Shown in pieces: positions 28,940-37,389 of a DNA stretch of 64,000 nt (its first letter is position 1; each line of letters begins with the position of its first letter). The stretch lies in assembly GCA_963802635.1 (NCBI GenBank), contig CAWDJJ010000001.1, positions 2,914,001-2,978,000 on the forward strand, given 5' to 3'. Source of the DNA: CAVTLG01 sp963802635. Lineage in GTDB: Bacteria > Chloroflexota > Ktedonobacteria > Ktedonobacterales > Ktedonobacteraceae. A program made the position numbers and the translations under genes. The notes under the pieces were generated by a model. That model was not told where the DNA came from. It did not search any database and saw only the letters and a list, made by a program, of their open reading frames with translations.

Positions 28940-29467
28940 ATGTTTGAAGATTTTCGCAACATGCCACAACAGCAGGAACGGGAACACCAATCTTGGTACG
29001 ATATCGCACAGATTTGTCCAAATGGTCATATCATCACCGCTTACGCCGTCTCGCAGCCAATAAACCGAAAGGAGTTTTGTGATCAATGCGGCGAAAAAAC
29101 GCTCATGGCCTGTGAGAAGTGCGCTGCTGCTATCCAAGGGCATTGTTATAGCCAATCGCTCGCTATAGCTATGGCTCCTTATCATGTTCCTCGCTTTTGT
29201 CATAACTGTGGCACAATGTTTCCCTGGACGAAGCTGCGCTTGGAAGCTGCACGCGACTTGGTTGAGGAACTTCACCTCTCTGAAGAAGAAAAGGCAGCTA
29301 TGCAGCAAAGCCTTGATTATATGGTCAAGAATACACCCAGGACTGAGGTGGCTGCCTCCAAATTTAAGCGATTGCTCAAAAAGGGAGGTGAGGAGATGGG
29401 TGGAATATTCCGTAACCTTCTAGTCGATGTATTAAGCGAAGCAGCAAAGAAAGTCTTATTTCCTTAA
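28940..29467 (+). CDS. DUF2321-type zinc-binding protein
   Basis: A 175-residue protein with an N-terminal set of metal-binding cysteines: Cys26 (CPNGH), Cys47/Cys50 (CDQCG), Cys58/Cys61 (CEKC) and Cys87/Cys90 (CHNCG), likely two zinc ribbons. The C-terminal part (LSEEEKAAMQQSLDYMVKNTPRTEVAASKFKRLLKK...LLVDVLSEAAKK) is the helical tail I associate with DUF2321. Function is unknown in this family. It lies 39 bp before a nuclease-like gene in the same direction, so the two probably form an operon. A palindrome lies upstream. Confidence 0.75.
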   Translation: MFEDFRNMPQQQEREHQSWYDIAQICPNGHIITAYAVSQPINRKEFCDQCGEKTLMACEKCAAAIQGHCYSQSLAIAMAPYHVPRFCHNCGTMFPWTKLRLEAARDLVEELHLSEEEKAAMQQSLDYMVKNTPRTEVAASKFKRLLKKGGEEMGGIFRNLLVDVLSEAAKKVLFP

Positions 29468-29506
29468 TTTTAGCATCCGAGGATATATATTAAAGGGAGG
29501 GTTAGA

Positions 29507-30334
29507 ATGGGTTCTCTTCTCCATGATCATATCAACGAGATTGAAAATGTACTACTTGCACAATCACGAATCGCTGCCAATACCGGACACCCAGTTCACA
29601 AGGGTACACCACGCGAAAACTTCCTCAAGAACTTTCTGATAAACCACCTCAGCGAGCGAGTTGCAATCGGACAGGGTGAAATTTTTGGGGAGCAATCTCT
29701 GGCTGGAGAAAAACGGAATCAGATAGATATTGTCATTTATAGGCGGAGTTTTCCGCGCATTCACTTTGATGAAAGTGTTTCTGGTTTCTTCGCAGAATCG
29801 GTTGTTGCAACTATTGAAGTAAAATCTACCCTTACCAAAGAGGAACTTTCAAAAGCAATAGAAGCAGCCCATGCAGTGAAGCAAATCCCGCAGGCAAAAT
29901 ATAAAGTCTGGCATGCTGGATACCAGCCTCCCAGCATTCTTTCTTATGTTGTTGCTTATGACGGCCCGGCACAGATTGATACTGTTAGTAAGTGGGTAGG
30001 TTCACTCCATCAAGAGCTTCATATACCCTATCCTGAATTTCCAGAACCCGACCACACTACAGTGGCAAGTCCCTCTCTCGACGGGATTTTTGTTCTTGGC
30101 AAAGGGTTTGCTCAATTTGACAACTCCCCTTTGCAATGGACTTCACTAACTGAGTTTCGAGCAGAACATCCTGAAATACGATGGATCTTCGGTGAACTAG
30201 AACGAGGGAGTTTGCTCCTACTCTTTCTTCTTTTAACCACTGCAATAAATAGTATGGCAGACACCTATCTACAGCCAAGTGCGTATCTACCCGATTTTGG
30301 CCCCTTTCGTTCGTTATGGCTCTATACAAAATGA
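29507..30334 (+). CDS. DUF6602-type protein with PD-(D/E)XK-like core
   Basis: A 275-residue protein. The N-terminal half carries HPVHKGTPRENFLKNFL, then RNQIDIVIYRRSFPRI and SVVATIEVKSTLTKEEL. Asp74, Glu104 and Lys106 fit the D...ExK arrangement of a PD-(D/E)XK nuclease, and the whole resembles DUF6602 proteins. The C-terminal 70 residues contain a hydrophobic stretch (SLLLLFLLLTTAIN) that could be a buried helix or a membrane contact. AAAGGGAGG precedes the ATG. It probably works with the DUF2321 protein just upstream; a defence role is inference from the nuclease-like core and neighbourhood. Confidence 0.7.
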   Translation: MGSLLHDHINEIENVLLAQSRIAANTGHPVHKGTPRENFLKNFLINHLSERVAIGQGEIFGEQSLAGEKRNQIDIVIYRRSFPRIHFDESVSGFFAESVVATIEVKSTLTKEELSKAIEAAHAVKQIPQAKYKVWHAGYQPPSILSYVVAYDGPAQIDTVSKWVGSLHQELHIPYPEFPEPDHTTVASPSLDGIFVLGKGFAQFDNSPLQWTSLTEFRAEHPEIRWIFGELERGSLLLLFLLLTTAINSMADTYLQPSAYLPDFGPFRSLWLYTK

Positions 30335-30683
30335 TACGAATAAATCGGCTAAACTGTCCATAAACTGTCATCGCACTGCTACGCTTTTCATGGGCAAGCG
30401 TTTGGAAAGCCCTACATGAGAAATTAAACAGCATCTTAATGCAACTGTAAGACCTCATAGTTCATGGTATAAAAAACCACCATTGCAGTTTTCACTACTC
30501 AGATGGTTTCAACTTTTGTTATCTCTTTCCTATACGCTCCTCCAAGCAAACAGGTGAATAGCTTATAGTGTTGTGTGTTGCGAGATAAAAGAAGTAACCC
30601 TAAGGATGGTTTTCTGTAGAGGCCTCTGGATTGTATGGTATACTGAAAAGGCATACCGATCTTTTGATCTGAGAGGAGATACG
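30335..30683. other. Intergenic stretch with a likely promoter
   Basis: A TATACT -10 box near 30640 lies inside a GGTAT...ATACC inverted repeat, about 40 bp before the next start codon. Nothing else is supported here. Confidence 0.35.
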
Positions 30684-30957
30684 ATGTCTACGTATGATAA
30701 GCACCCTAACGCATTGGAGAAAGATGTTGCTGTGGTGAAACAGGACATCGTTTATAAGCTTAATGACACCAATAGCGCAGTAGGCATCATCAAAAGAGTA
30801 CTTGAAAACCAGGGACGGAATATTAAGTTTCTAATCAACCAGACAAAGACCATAGACCTTTTTAAGCCTTTTGTTTGATACAGATCGATTTGATGTTCTT
30901 GACAATCTCTCCACCGTCGTGTACGATGCAGTCAAAGAAGCCATCGACGCAAGTTGA
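30684..30957 (+). pseudogene. Small hypothetical protein with a frameshift
   Basis: The ATG at 30684 follows GAGAGGAGA and opens a frame that stops at 30876-30878 (64 residues, ending DLFKPFV). Directly after the FK codons a +1 shift would continue as FDTDRFDVLDNLSTVVYDAVKEAIDAS and stop at 30955-30957, giving about 91 residues. The continuation looks protein-like, so I read it as one gene with a one-base lesion near 30865-30873. No family is recognised. Confidence 0.45.
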
Positions 30958-31002
30958 ATACCTGAGGATGAGTAAATATGAAGCTAGAGGGAGGTAGAAG
31001 CA

Positions 31003-31695
31003 ATGTCAAGTGATGCATTGGAAATACTTGGCGCGAATATTGTAATTCTTCCTGAGGAACCTCTGACGCAACCCATAAATACAGTATCGTTATTTGAGGA
31101 AAAAGATATTGCGTCATTAATACGGAAACCATTGACGGTTGGTCAAGCGCTTAGTTTTGAGGTAACGCTTGGGGCCACTACTGGGATGTATCAATTTGAA
31201 AGCATGCGAAGCCAAAAGACTATCAACTTAAGTTCGGTGCGTATTGAGGTTCATGATCGTTCAGGTGAATCTGATTTTGAAGCCGCAAAGATTCCTGAAA
31301 CTATGCTGGCATTGGCGAACGCTTTGCATGTCAAGCGTATTAAAGCTATCGGAGCAAATTGGGATATAACATTCAAATCATCTGATAGTACTGCCGCCAG
31401 TGCAGTAATTGCTAAAAAGCTTTTACGGCAAGATATGAGCTTTTTGCCGTCCAATATGACGCTTGCTGGTGGATCTGCTCGCTTATTTCTAGCTGATGAT
31501 TCGGGAGTGCAATATATACTAGGAATTGAGCCTCGCGGGCAATCTCCATCGACAGATGAGTTTTGGATGACATGCAATGCCAATCTCAACAATCCAGAAT
31601 CTTTGTCTATTGAATCGCTCAAAGAAATGTTTCAACAGAGTTACTCTTTGCTTTTTAAAGTGAAAGAGTCACTCTTCCCTGCATCCCAATCTTAA
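31003..31695 (+). CDS. Hypothetical protein
   Basis: A 230-residue soluble protein that I do not recognise. It alternates short beta-strand-like segments with helices (SVRIEVHDRSGESDFEAAKIPETMLALANAL; RIKAIGANWDITF; KEMFQQSYSLLFKVKESL). AGGGAGGTAG precedes the ATG. The gene 40 bp downstream runs in the same direction, so the two are probably co-transcribed. The position between a nuclease-like pair and an intron relic makes this an accessory gene of unknown role. Confidence 0.6.
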   Translation: MSSDALEILGANIVILPEEPLTQPINTVSLFEEKDIASLIRKPLTVGQALSFEVTLGATTGMYQFESMRSQKTINLSSVRIEVHDRSGESDFEAAKIPETMLALANALHVKRIKAIGANWDITFKSSDSTAASAVIAKKLLRQDMSFLPSNMTLAGGSARLFLADDSGVQYILGIEPRGQSPSTDEFWMTCNANLNNPESLSIESLKEMFQQSYSLLFKVKESLFPASQS

Positions 31696-31734
31696 TTGGA
31701 TGAGAGTATCTCTATTCTCTAAAAAGGGTTCTAG

Positions 31735-32052
31735 ATGGAATTAGCAGATGTTTCCAATAAGAGCAATACATTTGGCAACAATGCCGCATTAGTGACAACT
31801 ACCGCAGTAGGCAGATCACTAATTTTTCAAGAAAGCCAAGTGCAATTCACTAATTTTTCTGCTTGGACGGCGGCAAGTACTGCAAACATATCGGGAACTT
31901 CAACCCTTAGTCAGCAATTTGTGGTTTTTCGATATGTTACTGGCAATGAGGATCTTCTCTTCAGCAAGGAAAATATTGCAAGTTTAGGTCTTTCAGGCGC
32001 GCCTGTCCTTGTTTTCTCCGATTTTTTTCCTTTGAAAGGAACAAACGAGTGA
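31735..32052 (+). CDS. Hypothetical protein truncated by a group II intron
   Basis: The 105 residues are beta-rich (AVGRSLIFQESQVQFTNFSAW; QQFVVFRYVTGNEDLLFSKENI) and match nothing I know. The stop (TGA, 32050-32052) is formed by the first bases of the group II intron, so the native protein would be longer unless the intron is spliced. AAAAAGGG precedes the ATG. It follows the 230-residue gene by 39 bp. Confidence 0.5.
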   Translation: MELADVSNKSNTFGNNAALVTTTAVGRSLIFQESQVQFTNFSAWTAASTANISGTSTLSQQFVVFRYVTGNEDLLFSKENIASLGLSGAPVLVFSDFFPLKGTNE

Positions 32053-32408
32053 ACTTCGGGATCGCCTACGAGCTGCGAGGCTTACGGCGACAAAGTGGCA
32101 GTAGTACTCAAACGCCTGGGGTAATGCCCAGGACAGGGGGAAGGGCCACAGGGAAAGGTGGACAAATCCCTACGGGTGCGGTGGAGGCCGCAGAAGCCCA
32201 ATATCGGTAGAGCCACATTCCCGGAGAGCCGTGTGCCTTGAAAGGGGCCTGCATGGTTCGGGAAGGGGCAGTTGGAAAAGGGCTGTCTTCGTGATACTAC
32301 CTAAAGGCGTTTTAGGTAAGTCTGAAGAAAGAACGGTACCTCGCTGGCTGCCTACTTCATGAAGACCTGCTCATTTGAGTTCATTTCCATCAGCTTTTTT
32401 GAGTTCTC

Positions 32409-32515
32409 CACTAGATAGTGGTATTGTTGGCGAATTAGTTTTTCATGCTCAGCCTAATAGCACCTTCGTGCTTACTATAAGCTCGCTTTTTGATTTCGCC
32501 AACAATATCCTAGTG
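32409..32515. repeat. Inverted repeat inside the intron relic
   Basis: Two 13-bp perfect arms (TATTGTTGGCGAA at 32422-32434 and its complement at 32495-32507), flanked by CACTAG and CTAGTG, span 107 bp where the reverse transcriptase should be. It may be a small MITE or a domain IV stem. Confidence 0.45.
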
Positions 32516-32780
32516 TGGCTCTACCGGATACACACTGAACCGCGACAAATGCAGATGCAAAGTATGCTCGACTCCTCTGCTCGGTGGAAATCTTCAGACT
32601 CACCATAAAAATCCCTTTCTCCCGATCGAGCAAGTGAACAAGGTAGCAAACCTTGTCAGCCTTTGTACACGTTGTAATGCTCTCGTTCATAGCACCGATC
32701 CTAATCCATTTGGTATGGGAGGAAAGCCCCATACCAAATTGGAAGCATACCGCCGAGAAGTAAAGCCTGTAAAGAAGTAA
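32514..32780 (+). pseudogene. HNH tail of a group II intron-encoded protein
   Basis: This frame has no start and follows an in-frame TAG (32511-32513). It reads KCRCKVCSTPLL, QTHHKNPF, NLVSLCTRCNALVH, which is the zinc and catalytic framework of an HNH endonuclease (two Cys pairs, His-His, terminal His), then stops at 32778-32780, 17 bp before domain V. In intact introns this domain follows the reverse transcriptase and maturase domains, which are missing. Confidence 0.75.
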
Positions 32781-32908
32781 TCACCTAGGATTCATGGAAC
32801 GCCGTGTGACGGGAGACTGTCACGCACGGTGTGAAGCGGGGGAAAAGAAGGAGATCGCATCAAATTCTTACCTATCGCTATCCATGAGGTGTAAAGCGTA
32901 AGATCGGT

Positions 32909-33685
32909 TTAATTCCCGAATTTACGATTATAGAGCCTCAAGAGGCTTTCAATCGTGTTCTTTCTCCTGTTCGACACTTCTTTTTTTATATTTTTCATCT
33001 CTCGCTTAAAGAAATTTTGTTGGGTAACACTCCTGAGATACTCATTCATGCCAGATTTTTCAAAAATATAATGTGATTTGTCGCAGTAATATTTATCACT
33101 GAGGTTTTGTCCACGAGATAAATATGGCATTCCAAATAAGGAAAAACGTCTAATTGAGCAAATATAATTCACTGCACCTTCCTCTATTTCAGAAAATTTT
33201 TTCTCAAGAAGTGCTTTAACTTCTGATTCATGCTCTTCTTTGAATTTATTGTTATCTCCAGATGGTATATTATTGAGTACATTGAACAGTATATTGATAT
33301 CCCTATTTTCATCAAATGTGTTTGATCTATATAGTTTATATACTTCGTTACCGTACTGATAGCCTGCTAGTAAAGCTCTTTCTTCTTTTGATAGTTGTTT
33401 CTTTTTGTTAGACCACTCGCGAAGGAAACTGTCACGTTCGTCCTTGTATTTGACAAACTCTTCCACGGCCTCAGGCGGATATCCAAACAATAAGCCAAGT
33501 TTTATATCCTGTTGTTTTCCCCATTTTTTTTCTTTGAGTGACTTGATTAGAGCTGAAATATACGCAGGTATTGATGATCCAGCGGTATAGTCATCAAAGT
33601 AGTGTGAATATTTAGGATTAGTGAGTACCTTTTTAACGCCGCTTTCAGTAAAGGCGTTTTTGCCATCTTTCTCTCTCACGTTCAT
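32909..33685 (-). CDS. Hypothetical Lys-rich protein
   Basis: A 258-residue soluble protein, strongly Lys-, Asn- and Tyr-rich and clearly more AT-rich than its neighbours, which suggests recent transfer. I recognise no family. Helical, charged segments dominate (LIKSLKEKKWGKQQDIKLG; EEHESEVKALLEKKFSEIEEG). The start at 33685 lacks a strong ribosome binding site, so an alternative start is possible. It lies between the intron relic and the pseudokinase gene; the 230 bp upstream hold nothing else I can support. Confidence 0.55.
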   Translation of the reverse strand: MNVREKDGKNAFTESGVKKVLTNPKYSHYFDDYTAGSSIPAYISALIKSLKEKKWGKQQDIKLGLLFGYPPEAVEEFVKYKDERDSFLREWSNKKKQLSKEERALLAGYQYGNEVYKLYRSNTFDENRDINILFNVLNNIPSGDNNKFKEEHESEVKALLEKKFSEIEEGAVNYICSIRRFSLFGMPYLSRGQNLSDKYYCDKSHYIFEKSGMNEYLRSVTQQNFFKREMKNIKKEVSNRRKNTIESLLRLYNRKFGN

Positions 33686-33918
33686 GGGACTTTGAGCTGA
33701 ATAACCGTGGCGTTTTGTATACGTCCGACTCAGATGATGCTATTTTCGAGTCTGAGGGTTGGAGCATGGATGATTCCCTACCATGTACTGTGTCACTTCT
33801 GAAAGATTTATCTGCCATAAGTATTAACCCTTTTTTGCTTCATTGAGAACTCTTTTCCACTCATATCCTGATAAGTGGGCACGCTGTTCATGACAGCCTA
33901 TTACGGAGTCCCTGGCGA

Positions 33919-35085
33919 TTATGCTATGATCCCGCTAAAAGTCAGCAAGCTCAGGATACATACAATAACCAGAGCAGCGGAGAGGATCATAAGTGCGACG
34001 TTCAGGCAACTGAAGCCTGGTTGAACAGTCCCTTGCCAGGCAGATACAGCGGGTAACGAGTTCAGTGGCTCCACGCGCGGTAGCGTTGTGAGCAAGGATG
34101 AAAATGCCGCCTGCATATCCGCTGGTCGGGCATAGCGATGCGAGATTGAGAGGCGTAGTTCGTGGCAGAGGATCTCTTCCATATATTGCGATACAGTGGG
34201 ATTCAGACGGCGGGCGGGTGGATAGAAGAAGTTACAGCGGTCCTGTGGCGGATAGCCTGTAACAGCATGATGCAGAACTGCCGCCAATGAAAACAGGTCG
34301 GATGCAGGCTGCGCGACGTTGTTCCGCTGCTCCGGCGCAGTATAGCCAGGATGAGTCGTATACCTTTTGATACAAGGCCGCTCGCTCGGTAAGAAAAGCG
34401 GCAGCATAATCAAGGAGACCCGTTTGCCATCCAGACTCACGATGATTGTGTCAGACGAGATCGCTCCGTGAACATAGGCAGGCTGCTGATGTGAGAAGAA
34501 TGTCAGTATCTCACAGATCTGCCGTCCGTACATGATGACCTGCCGTTCGGGCAATGCCCCTCCACTTTGTTTGAGCAACGTAGCCAGGCTCTCTCCCTCC
34601 ATATATTCCAGCACGATAAAGGAGCGTTTTTTTTCGGTAAAGACATCCAGAACTTTGGGAATACCTGGGTATTGTGCCAGATTAGAGAGGCGACGGGCAA
34701 TAAAGTCAATGTTTAACCGCCCCGACTTCATCAGTTCACTAAACGTTGAAAGATCTACTTCTCGCAATACAACGCGGCGGCTATCCTGTGCGCTATCGAT
34801 AGCAAACCAGGCCATACCCTGAGATTGTTGACTCTCAGGAAGTACGATTTCTTTTGTGAGATAATAGCGCCCGATTTTAAGGAGGGCATCAGCTTCTAAC
34901 GGCCTCATTGCTGATGATACCGATGAGTTTATCGATACTTCAAACGACTTTTGTTGACTGGAGAGCGCAGTTAACCTTATAGCGGAGAGTACTGATGCCC
35001 GTAATTTGTCGCTGGATGTATAGCCACAACGTAGACATATCCTTCCGCATCCATCGCTTGCGGATTGACAGCGAGGGCAATACAT
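33919..35085 (-). CDS. Zinc-ribbon pseudokinase with C-terminal membrane anchor
   Basis: A 388-residue protein with an N-terminal zinc ribbon (Cys3, Cys6, Cys17, Cys20), a protein kinase-like domain (about residues 75-320), and one C-terminal membrane helix (VALMILSAALVIVCILSLLTF). The kinase fold is evident from FIVLEYMEGESLATLL and GYTAPEQR...DLFSLAAVLHHAVTGYPP. However, the VAIK lysine is Arg (VVLREVDL), the HRD motif reads HGAIS with no Asp, and the DFG region reads VSLIML. All three catalytic motifs are lost, so it is a probable pseudokinase acting as scaffold or sensor. Ktedonobacteria have many active kinases of this layout. Confidence 0.8.
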   Translation of the reverse strand: MYCPRCQSASDGCGRICLRCGYTSSDKLRASVLSAIRLTALSSQQKSFEVSINSSVSSAMRPLEADALLKIGRYYLTKEIVLPESQQSQGMAWFAIDSAQDSRRVVLREVDLSTFSELMKSGRLNIDFIARRLSNLAQYPGIPKVLDVFTEKKRSFIVLEYMEGESLATLLKQSGGALPERQVIMYGRQICEILTFFSHQQPAYVHGAISSDTIIVSLDGKRVSLIMLPLFLPSERPCIKRYTTHPGYTAPEQRNNVAQPASDLFSLAAVLHHAVTGYPPQDRCNFFYPPARRLNPTVSQYMEEILCHELRLSISHRYARPADMQAAFSSLLTTLPRVEPLNSLPAVSAWQGTVQPGFSCLNVALMILSAALVIVCILSLLTFSGIIA

Positions 35086-35305
35086 GCAGACCTCCTGAAT
35101 AGAGCGCTGACTTCACATCCTAAAAAACTGCTGTACAAATGAGCGAGATCCTATGCATCAGTATCCTCATATATCGCCGGTGGCATTAGCGTAATTATAA
35201 GAGATATGGAGCGCAAAGACAGGGGCAACGTAGGGACAGTTATAACTAGCTACAGCATCTGTGTTATAATAGCGCAAATAGGTGAAACCCATTGATATAG
35301 ACAGG

Positions 35306-36631
35306 ATGACACAACGGATGTCCAGGACTCCACTACCACAGGAATCTCCCACTGACACAGTATCCAGAAGGCGCTTGCAGACTTTCCGAGCTTTACACTA
35401 TCGCAATTTTCGGCTCTTATGGATCAGCCTTATTGTCTCATCCGTAGGAACTTGGTTACAAATTGTCTCGCAAAGCCTGCTCGTGCTCAAGATTACCCAT
35501 AATTCGCCGCTAGCGTTGGGCATTGTTTCGTTAGCACAGGCGGCCTCCTTCTTCTTGTTCGCCATTATCGGCGGTAGCATTGCCGACCGCGCCGATAAAC
35601 GCCTCTTCTTGCTGATTACGCAAAGTCTCTCAATGCTGCTGGCTTTCATATTAGGTCTCCTGACGGTTACTGGGACTATTCAGGTCTGGATGATCGTTCT
35701 ATTAGCTTTCTGCTCCGGCACAGTACTCAGTTTTGACCAACCAGCCCGCTCTTCTCTCATACCAACACTGGTTCCACGCGAAGATCTGATGAATGCTATT
35801 TCTTTACAATCAACGGTTTTCAACGGCGCGGCTTTTATTGGACCGACCCTGGCTGGCATTATGCTCGGTCTGTTCAGCAACCTGGGCCAATATGTAGGCA
35901 TCAAGGCAGATCTGGTGGGCTACGCGGGAAACTTTTTCTTAAATGCCATCAGCTACCTTGGCGTCTTGGTTGTCCTTTATTTCCTTCGCGTACCAGAGGA
36001 GGAGGCGCGCCAGAGCAGAGATAGCAGAGGACCTATGCTGACAGCAGTTCATGAGTCATTGAGAGTCGTGAGGAAAGATCCGGCTCTCCCCTGGATCTTA
36101 TCGGGATACGCAGCATTGCTCTTCTTTGGTCCATCTACCTCATTGATCTTGCCGATCTTTGCGACACAGATCCTACATCTCTCGGCATTCCAGTTGGGCC
36201 TGCTCTTCTCTGCATCAGGATTGGGCGTTATCTTAGGGGCGTTGACCGTGGCCTCGCTGGGTGACTTTCAGTACAAGGGACACTTGCTATTGACCTCTTT
36301 TCTGCTCTGGACAGCCGCATTGATGCTATTTGGCATCAGTAAACAGCTCTGGCTCTCAATGCTGCTACTGGTCTTCTTAGGCATTGGACAAAACGGCGTG
36401 GGTGCCACAACGATGACACTGCTCCAAACGCGGGTGCCACCCACGATGCGCGGACGCGTCATGAGTCTGAATACGCTGACCATTATGGGCATTCGTCCGC
36501 TCGGCGACTTCCCGGCCAGCGCATTGATTGCTCTGGTCGGTGGTCCTTTGACGGTGCTGCTCTGCGCAACTATTGTCGGGCTTTACTCACTCTATCTGCT
36601 CGTTACACGACCTGTCATACGCTCTTTGTGA
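35306..36631 (+). CDS. MFS transporter (enterobactin exporter-like, MFS_3 type)
   Basis: A 12-helix transporter of about 441 residues. Family marks are LHYRNFRLLWISLIVSSVGTWLQIVSQ in helix 1, SIADRADKRLFL in the first motif-A loop, FDQPARSSLIPTLV after helix 4 and TRVPPTMRGRVMSL before helix 10. MFS_3 proteins export siderophores or drugs; the substrate here is unknown. TATAAT at 35265-35270 gives a likely promoter. The frame is also open from a GTG at 35282, very close to that promoter; the ATG at 35306 leaves a leader of about 30 nt. Neither has a strong ribosome binding site. Confidence 0.88.
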   Translation: MTQRMSRTPLPQESPTDTVSRRRLQTFRALHYRNFRLLWISLIVSSVGTWLQIVSQSLLVLKITHNSPLALGIVSLAQAASFFLFAIIGGSIADRADKRLFLLITQSLSMLLAFILGLLTVTGTIQVWMIVLLAFCSGTVLSFDQPARSSLIPTLVPREDLMNAISLQSTVFNGAAFIGPTLAGIMLGLFSNLGQYVGIKADLVGYAGNFFLNAISYLGVLVVLYFLRVPEEEARQSRDSRGPMLTAVHESLRVVRKDPALPWILSGYAALLFFGPSTSLILPIFATQILHLSAFQLGLLFSASGLGVILGALTVASLGDFQYKGHLLLTSFLLWTAALMLFGISKQLWLSMLLLVFLGIGQNGVGATTMTLLQTRVPPTMRGRVMSLNTLTIMGIRPLGDFPASALIALVGGPLTVLLCATIVGLYSLYLLVTRPVIRSL

Positions 36632-36939
36632 AGCACTTCATAGTCAATTACCCCGGCCTGAAGGCACGGAGCTTGGGTCTGGACTCCACCGCAACTCAGC
36701 ATACCTTCGCAGGCGTGCCGCTTTGGCTTCTCGGTCCGACCCATCAGGGGAGACTGACAAGCCCCTTTCAGGTATAGGTTTTTTGGTGAACGTTTGAAAT
36801 GCTTGTGATGCTTCTCTTGCGCAAGGAAAAGATGAGAAAGAGCGCACGTTTTGCTTCTCAATCTCCCTTATGCACAGTTTGAAAACGGGTTTTTGACACC
36901 TTTCCAAAAAACCTATACTTGAAAGGCCATTCCTCCCCG

Positions 36940-37302
36940 GCCTGAAGGCCTGATTCTTACCCACATCTTTCGAGATATTCGGGCGATACGGGCGCGATAA
37001 ATCTGGCCCCTACATCTCTGGCAATACATTGCCTTTCTTTTCCTTTCTGGCAATGAATGGTCGTAGAGGATCTGCGCAGCGATTGATCGCCCGTAGGTAG
37101 GGGCCAGATTTATCGCGCCCGTTTTGATCTTCACACATGTATTGCATCAAATATAGCGTTAACGTATTATTTTTTCAAAGATCATATTTACACATGTTTT
37201 GCTCTTCTTGAAACAATACGTCGTCTTTTTCCCAGCCTCACATTGCCTCAAATCTCGCAGTGATGACCGAGAAAGATGTGGGTAAAAGACAGGCCTGAAG
37301 GC
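36940..37302. mobile_element. MITE-like element with 32-nt inverted ends
   Basis: 36940-36971 and 37271-37302 are inverted copies with about five mismatches; each contains TTACCCACATCTTTC or its complement and the GCCTGAAGGC motif. No coding sequence lies inside, but a smaller inverted-repeat element does. The right end lies 90 bp from the end of the CHAT-STAND gene. Confidence 0.6.
36990..37120. mobile_element. Inner 131-bp MITE with perfect 24-bp inverted ends
   Basis: 36990-37013 and 37097-37120 are perfect inverted copies, beginning GGGCGCGATAAATC. It is nested inside the 363-bp element. No target duplication is obvious. Confidence 0.7.
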
Positions 37303-37389
37303 GCGGGGCATCCTGACCCGTTATGGTGAAGCTCATGGGGGAGTCGCAGATGAAACCTTTGAGGTCAAGAAAGGCGTGTTAAGAGCAAG

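Larger units (their letters stand above)
32049..32900 (+). mobile_element. Relic group II intron
   Basis: The 5' end GTGAAC at 32049 is followed by G-rich structured sequence typical of group II introns. A domain V-like hairpin lies at 32797-32836 (GCCGTGTGACGGGAGACTGT, then CACGCACGGT), with a domain VI-like tail to about 32895. A second domain V-like hairpin occurs at 32225-32262 (GAGCCGTGTGCC...GCATGGTTC), which may come from another copy. Between them only the C-terminal HNH part of the intron-encoded protein remains; the reverse transcriptase domain is gone. Boundaries are approximate. It cannot move by itself, and whether it still splices is unknown. Confidence 0.65.
36632..37389. other. 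Intergenic stretch filled with MITE-like repeats
   Basis: No gene is supported. The stretch holds nested inverted repeats, listed separately, plus several copies of a GCCTGAAGGC hairpin (36658-36665 partial, 36940-36949, 37293-37302) of the kind found at the ends of IS200/IS605-type elements. No tnpA or tnpB reading frame is present. Confidence 0.6.

Noticed and set aside
30573..30683. Upstream in-frame extension of the small gene at 30684
   Set aside because: The extension crosses the likely promoter and its residues look non-coding; the ATG at 30684 has the ribosome binding site.
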